DNA of 64,000 nucleotides from Pleodorina starrii (taxonomy: Eukaryota; Chlorophyta; Chlorophyceae; Chlamydomonadales; Volvocaceae), in NCBI GenBank assembly GCA_030267565.1, contig BRXU01000005.1:3971501-4035500 (forward strand), given 5' to 3'. A model generated the notes under the pieces. The model had not been told where the DNA came from and did no database searches. It was given only the letters and a program-made list of their open reading frames with translations. Shown here one piece after another: positions 36,630 to 48,370 of the stretch. Made by a program: the position numbers and the translations under genes. Every line of letters begins with the position of its first letter. The first letter of the stretch is position 1.

Positions 36630-38268
36630 TGAGGCGCTTATTAACTGCACAGGCACACGGAACTCCCTCGCACTGCCCCAGTACGACCCCACGTGTGCCG
36701 TCCTCCATCACGATTTCACTGTTGTGCCTTGCTTAAGCTTTCTGCGGGTGAGGACGCAGAAGCGGAAGCCCCTGCCGAGTTATTTTTTGTTCATTTGTGC
36801 ATTCTCTACATTCGACACACTACGGGTCCCACTGCTGTTTTCGGATTCGTATACTCCACTTGCTCAGCAAACCTGACTTGTGAATGGTCTGCAGTTCCTT
36901 TAATGCACCGCTCTCCACAGTGCTTGCAGCCCCCACTGAGCGGGCCGAAGGTGTCCTGCCGATATCCCATCTGGCCCACTTGCGCAGGCCAACCGGCGCG
37001 CATTTTGCACCCCGCAGGGATCGATCTCGCGACGTCGGCTCGGTGAACTGTATTGTCGATCCTGTCCCGTACACACCCGTATACTGCACGTATATTGCAT
37101 TTTTATTCTCAGCCAACCATCTCTTTCCAGCTGTACCTCCGAACGAACGAACGAACGAACGGCAGTCCCTGGCATGCCCGAGAAAGCAGAAAGCAGCCAG
37201 AGAAGCCCCTAACGGGTTCTCTGGCGTGCTTTCTTTACGCTTTCTTCGGGAATTTTTTGTTAAAATCGGAAATTTGAGTGGTATGCGGTATTCATGATTT
37301 TTTAAGCGGTGCACGTCTTGAGCGAACCGCACACTCGCTGCCGGACGCACGGTTGCGGGGGCACGAACACGACGGCCTTGTGCGTCGACAGTATAGAAAA
37401 TGCGTTAGGCCCACGCTGTGCATACGCCTGAGGCCTGGCTGTGCATACGCCTGAGGACTGAGCCGACCGCAACGGTGCTGAATCAGGGCAGAGGAGGATT
37501 GGAACAGGGAGGGTTGGAGGCAGGTTGTGCGCATACTTGCGACTGGCGCCCACCAGGTGTCCTTGAACGCGGAGTCGTCATCGGATTGATCGGCGCAATC
37601 GGACTCGCGGTAACTGCGGGCAGGTAGACTTCCGTTATATCCTAACTCTCAATAGACTGCAAAAAAAGGCACTGAGGTGCCAGTAAAGGTGATCACAAGG
37701 GTGAAATGAATGAAATCTCATGTTTTGTAGGTACCGTATGTCGGTACCGTACCGAGCCATACAGTGCGGCTAGGTTATGGTAGGGCCCGTGCCCGTGAAA
37801 ACCCTCGATGGTGCAAATTCTTGTGAGGCCGCTTGGCGGCGCTAACTGCTGATGTAGCAGTGGGGCGGTGATGCTGGAGACGCGGCTGCGGCCCCTTGCG
37901 GTGCTCAGCGGGCGCTCAACGTACAGTACCCCGTAGGAGCCGTCAGCACCAATCTGGATTTTTCTACGCTCTTACCCCGCTTTCTATTTGTTTATCAACA
38001 AATAAAAAATTAGAGCATGCTGCATGGATTTGCTTACGGTACCTCTGGGCTCTGCTTTCATGATACCGTTGCATCCGATTGTTTCGTCTCAGAATCTTTT
38101 GTCCTGAGGAGTGAGGACGCAGACGTTTGTCCGGGTTAAAAAGGGTCAGAATCAAAAATTCATGCGGCCTTTTTGAATACACAGACATTGCTCCATTCGC
38201 CTCCATTGACCGCCGCGTTTATTTGCTGCCTGTCACGAGTCAGACGGGTCCCCGCGTCCCACGTTGGC

Positions 38269-38844
38269 ATGCCATGCGCTTCTTGCAAGCATGCCATGAT
38301 CGACTGTCCATTTCCGTGTCAAACCCAGATGCTGTGCTGCAACATCCAGGTCGCACGGGGGGATGCGGACCCGTTGGACACCGTGACCATTTCAGGCAGT
38401 TCTGCACACGTGCGGTTACGAGCAAGCGCTACGACCGAGCAACTTGCTCTGACGTGTCACAAGCACGGCTGGGACATTTCCTCGGGAGAGTGCCGCCAGC
38501 GTAATAAAAGAAACTCGATTGGGCTGCGTGGTGAACTTGCGTCGACGCGTGTGACGGTACCGGCCGCTGTGCCCGTGGCACCGACGTCACCTTGGGTCCC
38601 ATGCGCGTATTGCGGGAAAGGCGTCCCCGCCCCGCGTCCCCGCCGCTTTCCACGCCGCCCTGCTTCTCGCCAGTGCGCGCAAAGAAGACGGACACAAAGC
38701 GCGCGGCGTCTTCCTGTCGCGGAACAAATGATAGGCCCCCATCGCGGTTTCTTTTTGGTGCGGGAGGCCCAACATGTTGTAGTGCGCGTATGGACCCGGT
38801 TTCCTCCTATTGCTGAGGGCCCGACATGTCGTATTGCGTCGTAG
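38269..38844 (+). CDS. Weak candidate: Cys-rich open reading frame
   Basis: A 191-codon ATG frame starts MPCASCKHAMIDCPFPC and contains three Cys-pair motifs (CASC, CC, CAYC) plus LTCHKHGWDISSGEC, which superficially resembles the second half of a Rieske cluster motif. The matching upstream C-x-H motif is absent, no flanking exons were found and base composition matches the spacer. It may be chance or a decayed transposon fragment. Confidence 0.2.
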   Translation: MPCASCKHAMIDCPFPCQTQMLCCNIQVARGDADPLDTVTISGSSAHVRLRASATTEQLALTCHKHGWDISSGECRQRNKRNSIGLRGELASTRVTVPAAVPVAPTSPWVPCAYCGKGVPAPRPRRFPRRPASRQCAQRRRTQSARRLPVAEQMIGPHRGFFLVREAQHVVVRVWTRFPPIAEGPTCRIAS

Positions 38845-39959
38845 TCGTAATCGTAGTCGTAGTACATACCGTGAAACCGATGGTTTTATTTGAATGTTAC
38901 ATACGACGATGTCCTGATGTACATAATACGTTGTACGTTACACGCGCGTACAAAACCCAAACCGCACAACACCGGAAATTGTGTATTTTTGCGGAGGCCC
39001 CCGCCGCGGAGCGGTTTTCGTGGCTCGACCTCCCCCCGCCCCCATGGCGTTGGCTTCGTGGGTACGATCCTGTCTGCCTGCCGCCTGCCTGCGTTGGCAA
39101 AGATTTCGAATCCGCGCCGCCGCAACCGCGGCAATCTGTGGCTCTTAATCTCCTTTAGATGGTGGTTTGCTTCTGTAAGGATTGCAAAGTGAGTTCGCGG
39201 CAGAAGCTGTGTTGACCGCTGGCAGCGCGGCCAATTTAAATTTGCAATCCGGCAGCTCTGCGCTGTGTAACGCTCGATGCTATTGTAATTGCTTCCTCAG
39301 CATTCCATGACATTTCTTGAAAGCTCAGACACTTGTATGCTCGCACCAAGAAGTCGGCATTCGCGCGCGTCCTTGCGGCTAACTCGCCCGACTTAATTGC
39401 TCCATTCTTGTTCTAAATTGTTTAACTAAGTGCACGTGACACAAAATGCATGTGCCACACACCCCGCAGCTGCTGCATCAGCCGCTGCCAAAGTAAGGAA
39501 TGCCCCGCGCCGTACTGGCAGCGGGCTCTGCCTGTTTTTCACACGACAGCCCCTTGTTGGCCTGCTCCCTAAAGTTATAATGTTTTTACTCCTTCGGATC
39601 TGACTAATGTCTTTCACATGTTCTCCAAAAAGGCCGAAATTCCAACATCGTACCCAACGGCACGGGTGTGAGTGTGTTACGGGCGGTGACCGCGCCTATC
39701 CACCCTTCCCCCCTCGCAACCATGGTTGCATGGCATCTGGGCAAAAGTTTGGTTCGCTGGGCCTTTCTTCACGTGTGGGGTTCTGTCGTGCTAGCTGCGG
39801 GCTGGTTCTCATCCTTCACATGTGCACGGACAGGACCAGTGCTGGAGGCGCCACAAGCGCTGAAGGCGCACAACTCCCAGGGCTGCCCCCTTGCGGCTCA
39901 GTCCCCCGTCCAGTAGTCGCAATTCGTTCGTCGTGGGGCGAGCCAGCGAGTTTAATTGC

Positions 39960-39964
39960 TTACA
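39960..39964 (-). terminator. Possible polyadenylation signal TGTAA for the EF-hand gene
   Basis: TTACA on the plus strand reads TGTAA on the minus strand, the usual green-algal poly(A) signal, about 1.0 kb downstream of the stop at 40974. A single pentamer is weak evidence. Confidence 0.3.
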
Positions 39965-40068
39965 GAGGAGAGGAGCTGGACAACAGCTACAGCGACGGCG
40001 GCAATCCAGCAGAGGCCGGTCGCCAACCAAAGCGTGCTGCGAGGGGGAAACGACGCCAGCGGGTCGAA

Positions 40069-40107
40069 CCAGCCCCCCCCCCCCCCAACACCGGGGGGGG
40101 GGGGCTG
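40069..40107. repeat. C-run/G-run hairpin
   Basis: CCAG plus a run of C pairs exactly with a run of G plus CTGG: a 16-bp stem around a short CCAACACC loop. It ends about 14 bp before an R1 copy and may form part of that element's end. Confidence 0.8.
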
Positions 40108-40120
40108 GATACGGGCCGTT

Positions 40121-40158
40121 ACGGGCCGTTTACGGGCTCCGGCCTATACGTGGATAAC
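40121..40158 (-). repeat. Dispersed repeat R1, reverse orientation
   Basis: Minus strand reads GTTATCCACGTATAGGCCGG then AGCCCGTAAACGG; preceded on the plus strand by a duplicated ACGGGCCGTT. Confidence 0.75.
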
Positions 40159-40412
40159 CCCCCAACACCACCCCCAGCAGCACCACCACTCCGCCTACCG
40201 TACGTCCACAACAGCCAAAGGCCGATCGGCCGTCCCCCTCTCTCCCCCTCCCTCTCCCCCCCAGCAAGATAGCGGTAAAGATCATTGACGAGTGTGCACG
40301 CTCTGACGTCAGGCATTGCCGCAGTCGCTACTCCGATGTGCCGATAGCTACCGACCGACTGGTGATTCGATGGTTAGATGGTTAGATGCACCCCCTCCCT
40401 CCGTCCCCCACC

Positions 40413-40469
40413 CGTTCGCTAACGCCGTCTCCGTCCCTTCGCTGCGGTACCGGTATCTTCTGTTTTACC
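40413..40469 (+). repeat. Dispersed repeat R2
   Basis: GTTCGCTAACGCCGTCTCCG, then TTCGCTGCGG and TATCTTCTGTTTTACC. Other copies occur at 56460 (same orientation) and at 46141 and 49891 (reverse). Confidence 0.7.
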
Positions 40470-40781
40470 CCCCAGCCACTCGCCACAACGTGTCTGGATC
40501 GCGCAGCCGCCACCGGCGCCGGCGCCTGTCGTCGTCGTCGTTGTCAGCACCACCGCCGCCCCCCTCCCCGCCCTCCCAACCACCGAACCACCGCTTCCAA
40601 GCGCTGGCGGCGACATGACAACGGTATTTGCTTCTGCTCAACAGATAGGACCGCCCCAAGGCGCCGCGAAGGCGTGCGATGAGGCCCACATCGGAATGGG
40701 ACACCTCCCCCACCGACCCCGCACCCGCACCCACCCCGCAGCGCCAACCACTTCCCATTTCCTACGCGCGCGCGCGCGCTG

Positions 40782-40887
40782 GCGCTGCTGCCCCACCGGT
40801 GCGCTGCTGCTGCCCCACCGGTGCGCTGCTGCTGCCCCACCGGTGCGCTGCTGCTACCCCACCGGTGCGCTGCTGCCCCACTGGCGC
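40782..40887. repeat. 22-bp tandem repeat
   Basis: About five copies of CCCCACCGGTGCGCTGCTG plus CTG, the last two imperfect, just downstream of the stop codon of the minus-strand EF-hand gene, so probably in its 3'-UTR. Confidence 0.85.
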
Positions 40888-40973
40888 TAGCACCCTGAAG
40901 CCCTGCAGTCAGCGCTAGCGCCGCCACTGCTGCGTTGCAGCGGCGCCCCTGGTCTTGGCCCTCCCACCCCGCG

Positions 40974-42973
40974 TCATTCCGCTGCCGCTGCCTGTTGCAG
41001 TGCCAGCTGGGGTTCCACCGCCGCCGCCGCCGCAGTCGCAGTCGCAGGCCCGCCTTCCCCTGCCCCTCCAGCCCCGGCCATCGGCGCTCCGTCCGCGCCT
41101 CCTCGCACTCCTGGCGCCTCCGCCGCCGCCTCCGCCGCCGCGCGCTGACCTCCCTGGAGCCCCCGCGACCGCGGCGACAGCGCAATCTCCGGCGCCGCCG
41201 CCGCCGCCGCCGCCGCCATGGCAGCAGGCTGCGCTGCCGCTGCCTCCACCGCCGGTGTAGCGGCGGGATAGGGCGCCTGCGGCGCGGCGGCGCCAGGGGC
41301 GCCGGGCGGCGGCGGCGGCGCCGCCGCCGCCGGCTGCGGCTGACCCCCCAGAGAGAAGACGACGCCGCGCTTGGAGGGCGTGCTGACGCCGGAGCCGCCG
41401 CCGGCGGCACCTGCTGAGGAGGCGAGTGCGGAGCCGCGGCCGGCGAGGGTAGCGGGCAGTGGCACTCGGTGCAGGGGCACTGGCGCGGTGGGGCTGGGGA
41501 TGACGACCGCGCTGGCGGACTGCCGGTCGGCGAAGCTGCCGCCGCCGCCGCCGGGGGTGCCGGGGCCGACGCCGGCGGGGGTGCCGCCGATGCTGCCCTG
41601 AATCATCTGCGGTGGAGAGCAGAGTGGGCGGGAGGGTCAGTTTGGTTGTTAGCGTCAAAGTATAAAACGCACACACGCGCACTATGCGCACACTCACACA
41701 CACGGGGTCGCGGCTCTTCCGGTATTGTTAGGTGAGGTAACAGGCAGGTATTGTTTGGTGAATGCCAACGTCATCTCCACTCCCTCGCTGTGGTCTCGTC
41801 TCTATTACCCCCCGCCCACCCACCCACCCCAACCCCCAACGCCCCGCACCCACCCCATCCCACCCACCCCACCCACCCACCTGCGCCAGCCCCGTGGGCC
41901 TCCCCGGCAGGTCCGGCGACCTGCCCCTCCCCGGCGGCGGCGCCGGCGGCGGCGACCGACTGTTGGAGCTCCGCTGCAGCGGCGACGGAGACCGCAGCGG
42001 CGACGCCATCGAGCCCGCCGCCAGGCCCACGCCGCCGTCAAAACCGCCGCCGCCGCCGCCGGCACTCCCCATCAGACCAGCGCTCGGGCCGCCGAGGATC
42101 TGCTGCAGAGAGCCGGAGCTGGGCGCCGCGATGAGACCCAGACCAAAGCCCAGGCCGCCGCCGCCGGAGGCGGCGGCGGCGCCAGGGCTGCCGCGGCTGC
42201 CGTGGGCGACGGCGGCGGCGGCGGCTGCGCCGCCGCCGCTGCTGCTGGTGCCTGCGAGGGCTCTCGATCCGCTGCCTGCTCGGAAGGGCAGTGATGGGAC
42301 GGTGAGGCGCATAACGGAGCGGGGCACGCCCCAGCCCACACTGCCCTTGGCGCTGCCGGGTCGGGAGCGGCTGGTGTTGCGGGCGCGGGGGCTGCGGGGG
42401 GGGGGGTTGGGGAGGTGGAGTATGGGGAGGGAGGGAGGTGGGGAGGGAGGGGCGGGGGACAGGGGTGGGAAGTTGTGGAGTGGAGGGCAGAGCGAGGTCG
42501 AAACGGCGCGGGGGAGGGCCGGAGACCACGCCGGCAAACGCACGAGGTGAGGAGGGGCCTTGAGCGCCCTCTGTCCCCCCAACAGGCACCGCCCATACCG
42601 GTACTTCCCTGCCGACCCTTCCCCTTCCCCCTTCCCCTTCCCCTTGTGGGTGGCTCCCTGCCCGGTACTGGTGCCCGTGTGCCCCGTGTGCGCACCGCCC
42701 TGCCACCGACATTGTGGCACCGAGGAGCACCCCCCTCCCCTGCACGCGCTCCCCTCCCGTCGGTCCGCCCACCCAATGCAGCCGGGGTGTGGGGGGGGGG
42801 CTGAAGGCACCCATAACCTGCTGTACAGGTCCTGCACGCCCCGCCGGTATCCCCGGAAGACCCGGATCTCCCCCCACACCCCCTCTCCGTCTCCGTCCCC
42901 CCCCCCCGAAGTCGGTCCCTGAGAGCCCCCTTCCCCCCTCCATGACCCCCAGCCCCTCCTCCCTCCCTCCCTG

Positions 42974-43004
<31 letters not shown>

Positions 43005-46000
43005 GGAGTGGGGGCCGCAGCGCCCATAAGGCACTCACCCCTGCATCGCAGCTGCCAAGGACGCGAGCAGCATCCGGAACGCGAGCCACGCCGCCGCCGG
43101 GTTCGTACGTTCGTCGTACACTGCACGGAAGTGCTCGAACTGCCCTTCCAGCTTCGACAGCTGGGGTGCACAGGAGCGGGGTTGGGGGGGGGGTGGTTGG
43201 GGTAGGGGGTGAGGGGATGGGCGCGAATATGGCGGATGGCAGATGGGGAGTAGCGGGATGGGGGTCAGCGATCGTTGAGCGGCAATAAGGCAAACATATT
43301 ACCGTATTAATCAATGTATATAGTAGGTGACCCCGCCCCTCAAGCGCATTGCAAAACACGCACCCTGCGCGAACCCCACCCCCCCTCGGCACCCCCTTGG
43401 CTACCCCTCCCCCTCCCCTCTCTCTCCCCAAAGTGTATCACCTTTGGGCTCATTCCATCTCCTCTTTCCCCGTCCCCCAAAAAATATGCCCACCCCCCCA
43501 TCCAACCCCCCCATCCAGCCGTCCATATATGGTCCGGCACACGCACACACGCACCCCCACACACGCACGTACACACACACACACACACCAGCGCGCTGTC
43601 CGCCGCCCCTTACTGATGCAGCCCCCCCCCCTTCCCCTCCGCTGCGGTATCTCCCTTATCCTCCCCCCCCCGCCCCCCCCGCCCCGCCCCCCCCCGCCAA
43701 CCCCAGCGCCCCGCCCGCACCCACCAGCGCGCTGTCCGCGGCAATGGCCTGTGTTAGCTCCCGGTGGGAGGGGCCCAGGTCCAGTCCCGGCAGCGCCGCC
43801 ACCGCCGCCGCCGCCGCCGCCGCCTGCGTCTGCGCCGCCGCCAGCCCCGCCCGCAGCCGCTCCAGGAGAGCGGCGACCTGCTCCTCCAGGGGGGGATCCA
43901 AACCCTCCAGCGCGCCGTCCAAAACACGCATCAGGGCCCTGCGCACAGTGTCGTACAGTGTCGTACAGTGTCACACAGTGTCGTACACGGCACGTGTAAG
44001 AGGAAGATGACATTCGGTCGGTGCGATATGGGTCGGTGCGCGATTGTCGCCCGCGTGGGGGGAAAGTAGAGGGAGTGGAGGGGAGAAGCGGGGGCATGAG
44101 GGGGGGGGCGCAACCGCCGCAACCGACACAACTACCAATACCCCCACCTGTCGTGTTCGCTGAGCCCCACCACGCTCTCCTCCTTGCGCAGGTTCGATAC
44201 CGAGCGGTTGTACGACTGCGACGACGGCGGCGGCGGCGGCGCCGCCGCCGCCGCGGCCGCCGCCGCCATCGTCCTGAGCGAGTTTGCGCTGGCGGCGACC
44301 GCAAACGGGTTGCGAAGTACGCCGCCGCCGCCGCCAGCGCCGCCAGTACTAAACGCTGGCGGCAGCGGAGCACCGCCGGCGGAAGTGGACAGCGGCACCG
44401 AGACGGCGGAGGCGAGGGACCATTGGGAGGGCAGGGGCTTGGGGAGGCTGCCGCCGCTGCCTGAGAGGGCGGAGGTGGCGGTGGAGGTGGAGGTGGGGGC
44501 GCCGGCGTCGATGCGCCAGCGGTCCCATCTGAGGGGGGTGGGGTGGGGAGGGGTGGGGACGGGTGGCAGGGGAAGGGGGGATTATCCACGTATAGGCCGG
44601 AGCCCGTAAACGGTAAAGCAACAGAAGAAGGCCGTCCCGTCTGGGGAAGGGGGGAGGGAAAGGAAAGGTTTGGGGGGCCATACGAAGCAGGGTCCAGCGG
44701 AACGAGGAGCGGCAGGAGCCGGCAGGTTTTGAGGCACAGGGGTGGGGGTGGGGGAGACTGGGCAAAGGCCGCACCTCCCTCTTCCCCCCGCCCGTCTCGG
44801 CCAGACAGGCTTCCCGCTGCTGCTTATGCGGTCCGCTGCACACACACACATACACAAACGCACACACATAAACATACGCACACACATACGCACATAAACA
44901 CAAAAACAGATGCACACACCCATCGCCTTTCGCATGCAGCTGCGGAGCGGGGAAGTGGCGTAGGCTTAAGTAACGAGACCCTCTCCCCACGCGCCCTGCC
45001 CCCCCCTCCCCCCTCCCCGCCCTGCACGGCAACCAGAAACACCCCCTCCCTTCTTTACACACCCACACCCACACATACCCCCATAGACAGTGTGACGGTG
45101 GTGGATGGTGCTCTAATCGAACAAACTCGTGGCTGTTAAACATTAGGAGGGCGTTACCCTCACACCTAGAATGGGCCCAGAAAGCCCCCACACTGTAACA
45201 TAACATAACATACCCCCCCATCCGTCGGCGCCTCCCCTCCCCCTCACCCGTACGCCCGCGCCACCGCCAAGAACGTGTCCGAGTCCACCAGCGACTGGCC
45301 CTCCGGCAACCGCCGTACGGCATCGCCGTACATCTTGGTCGCCATGCGCTCGCCCAACGGATCGGGGATGAGCTGTCGTACGATGGCCACGAACTCGTCG
45401 TACCCGACCAGCCCGTCGTCGTCGTAGTCGCCCGCTCGGAACAGGGCCTGAAGGTGCGCCGCGTTGCGCTCCCACTGCGGTACGACAGGCGGTTTCGGTT
45501 TCGGTTTGGGTTTCGGTTTGAGTTTCGGTTTGAGTTTCGGCTTGGGTTTCGGTTTGGGTTTCGGTTTGGGTTCTGGAACGGGGCGCGAGTACAAACCAGC
45601 ACCCCCTTCCCTCCCCTCCCCTCCCCCTCCTCCCGCCCCCCTTCCCCCGTCCCCTGGCCGGTTCTCGCCCACCCTAAATCCCTCTCCCGTACCCCCCGGG
45701 CCCCCCGCTCCCCCCCTCCCGGCCGCCTCACCCGCTTCTGATACTCCGCCATGAACAACGCCACCAACGGATCCAACGGTACCAACTGATTTACCGGATC
45801 CGTCAACGGATCCACCGCCCGAGCCATGAACCCCGCCGCCGCCTCCGGCTCCCCCAGGTAACGAAACACGGCACGAGTGGCCTCGGGCAGCGCAGCGGCC
45901 TTGAGGGCAACGGGGGGAGTGCCGCCGCCGCCACCGCCGCCTCCGGCCGCCTCCGGCGGCGCGGCGGCTGCTTCGCCGCCCCCGGAATCTGGAAAGAGCG

Positions 46001-48339
46001 AGACCAGTGAGTTGGGTGCTGCCAGATTGGAGAGGACGGTGAGGTAGAAGGAGACGTGGGGGGTGGTGTCCACATTGTCACCCAACTCCACCAGACCTGA
46101 GGGGGGGGGCCAGGGGGGGGCCAGGGAGGGGCCAGGGAGGGAAAAAAGAAGATGAAAAAATGAAGATTCCGCAGGGAAGGGACGACGACGGCGTTAGCGA
46201 ACGGAACCGGAACCCAGCAATACTTACCGAACATACCTGAGAACCTTACCGAGACGAGGAGCGCAGCGACCGCGTCGCCGCCAGACCCAACCCACACGAA
46301 CCAGTCCGATGATGGTATCTCCTTGATTACCCCCTTCCCCCTTCCCCCTCCCCTCCCCCCTCCATCCAGCACCCTACCCCCCCTCCCGGCGCTCACCCGT
46401 GAACTGTCCGAACCAGCGCACCCGTACGCTGCTGCGGTAGTGCTGCCGTACACTGGCGATGAGATCCAGCAGGTGCATCTCCGCCAGGTTTCGGAGCCCG
46501 AAGCGGGTCATGTGCCAGTCCACAGAAAAGTCCGCCAGACGGAGGCGGGGGTTGCCCTCGCGGTCACTCACGGCGTCGGCGTGGAGCTGTACGGCAAGAA
46601 TGTGGGGGCGGGGGTATAAAGAGAAGTTCGCAGCAAAAAGGGGGGAGGGGTTCAGGGAGGGGGGGTTTGAAAAGTGAATTTGCAAGAGTGAAGCAAGAAG
46701 CCGGGGAGGGGGTCAGGGAGGGGAGGGGTTCAGGGGTATCCACGTATATGCAAGGGGGGGGAGGGGGGGAAGCAGGGGGTTTGATGAAGAGGAGGCCGCA
46801 GCGGGGAAGACGGGAGAGGGAGTTATCCACGTATAGGCCGGAGCCCGTGAACGGTAAAGTAACAGAAGAAGGGCGTCCAAAAGGGTTTGGGGAATGGGGC
46901 TGCAGTCCCGCAAACGGGGTTGTTGGGATTGGGGGGAGGGGGTGTTGGGGCGTTCGCGAAGAAGCGAACCCTGAGACCCCATCCGGGCCAGAGACCGGAG
47001 ACCGAACCGGGCTGGACGAGTATGCAGGGTCGGTGCTGCTGCAGGCGTGCTGCTGCAGGGGCGCCGAAGACGTAGCTGGCGGGGTTGTGAGGGTGGCGGT
47101 GGTGGTGGGGGTGGTGGTGGGAGGTTGCGGCTTACTGCTGCTACCATTTGTTGGTTGGTTGGTTGGGGGGTTGTATCCACATATAGGCCGGAGCCCGTGA
47201 ACGGGAGGGGGGGAGGATTGCTGGTGTGGCGCGGAGGGGTTTGCTGCCACATTGTGGCATGCTGGGGGAGGGAGGCAGCTGCTGCGGGCTACAAGGCGGG
47301 CGGGCCAGGGCATGTTGGGATTTGGAGGGGGGGCCGGGACGGGGGACAGGACGAGGTGGTATGAGCCGGGGGGGTTAAGGCTGGGGCTGGGGGTGCCGCA
47401 GTAACCAACCCCCTGCCGTACGCCTTCCGCACGCTTTCCGTACCTTGTCGTAGTAAATGGCGGATATTGCGTTCATGGTCCAGGGCAGTCCGCGCACGCG
47501 ACCCGGCTTCTCGCTCGAGATGAGGCCCTGAGAGTGCGGGAGGGCGTGTCGGGGGGTGGGGACGAGGAGGGTTTAGGATGCAGGAAAGGGGGGTTATCCA
47601 CGGGGGTATAGGCCGGAGCCCGTGAACGGTAAAGTAACAGAAGAAGGCCGTCTCGGAAGGGGGGGGGGTAAAGCGTGGTAACGCCGTCAAGAGGGCATTG
47701 GTCGGCTGCAGGGGGCAGGGCTGCAAACCGAATGGAGGCGGTTGGTATGAGACAGACAGACAGACAGACAGTGGCGAGACGAGAGAGAGGGGGCGGAGCA
47801 GGGGGGGAGGGAGGGGGCCAAAGATGACCGCAACGGCGGGCGAAGGGCGGGGGGGACGTGGAGGCCGGGGCGGGGTCTTTCCTGCAAGTCTGCTCCCGGG
47901 GATCCACCAAAAAGGCACACACACACACGGACTGGACGCCTCCCTCCCTCCCTCCCTCCCTCCCTCCCCGACAAAAGGGACCTCCTCTCTACACACGCCC
48001 CGCCTATCCACCACCCTCCGCTCGCCCATCCCAAACCCTACCCCCACCGCACCCCATTCGAACTGTCCCACTCTGCCCCACCCCCACCCTACCCACCTAT
48101 CATCACCGCACCACCACACACCGCGCAGGGCCGCCCCCGCCCCACTCCCCGCGCCTGGCCCCATCTCATCACCCCGTTGTAAACGCGAGAAGAGAGGGGC
48201 CCCGAAACCCGACACGACACAGAAACCAACCCAACCCAACCGAACCGAACCCAGCGCGACGACACACACGACCAGCGCCGCCTTTACCCCGCCCCTTCCC
48301 CGCCACCTCCCCCCTCCTCCCCTCCCCCACACACTCCCA

Positions 48340-48370
<31 letters not shown>

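Larger units (their letters stand above)
36630..40973. other. Low-GC spacer and 3' flank of the EF-hand gene
   Basis: No gene is well supported. It contains a GAAC tetranucleotide run (about 37140-37160), a two-copy repeat of CTGTGCATACGCCTGAGG (37416-37457), a weak Cys-rich open frame (38269-38844), a C-run/G-run hairpin (40069-40107) and R1/R2 copies (40121, 40413). A 22-bp tandem repeat lies at 40782-40887. The part nearest 40973 is 3'-UTR of the minus-strand gene. Confidence 0.5.

Noticed and set aside
38430..38480. Rieske iron-sulfur protein
   Set aside because: Only a CHKHGW-like half motif is present; the upstream C-x-H motif and any homologous context are absent.
45482..45577. In-frame (Lys-Pro)n stretch before the EF-hand exon
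   Set aside because: Including it needs an upstream acceptor in phase 1, but the previous exon ends in phase 0. The acceptor directly before WERNAAHL fits, so the AAACCG-type repeat is intronic.
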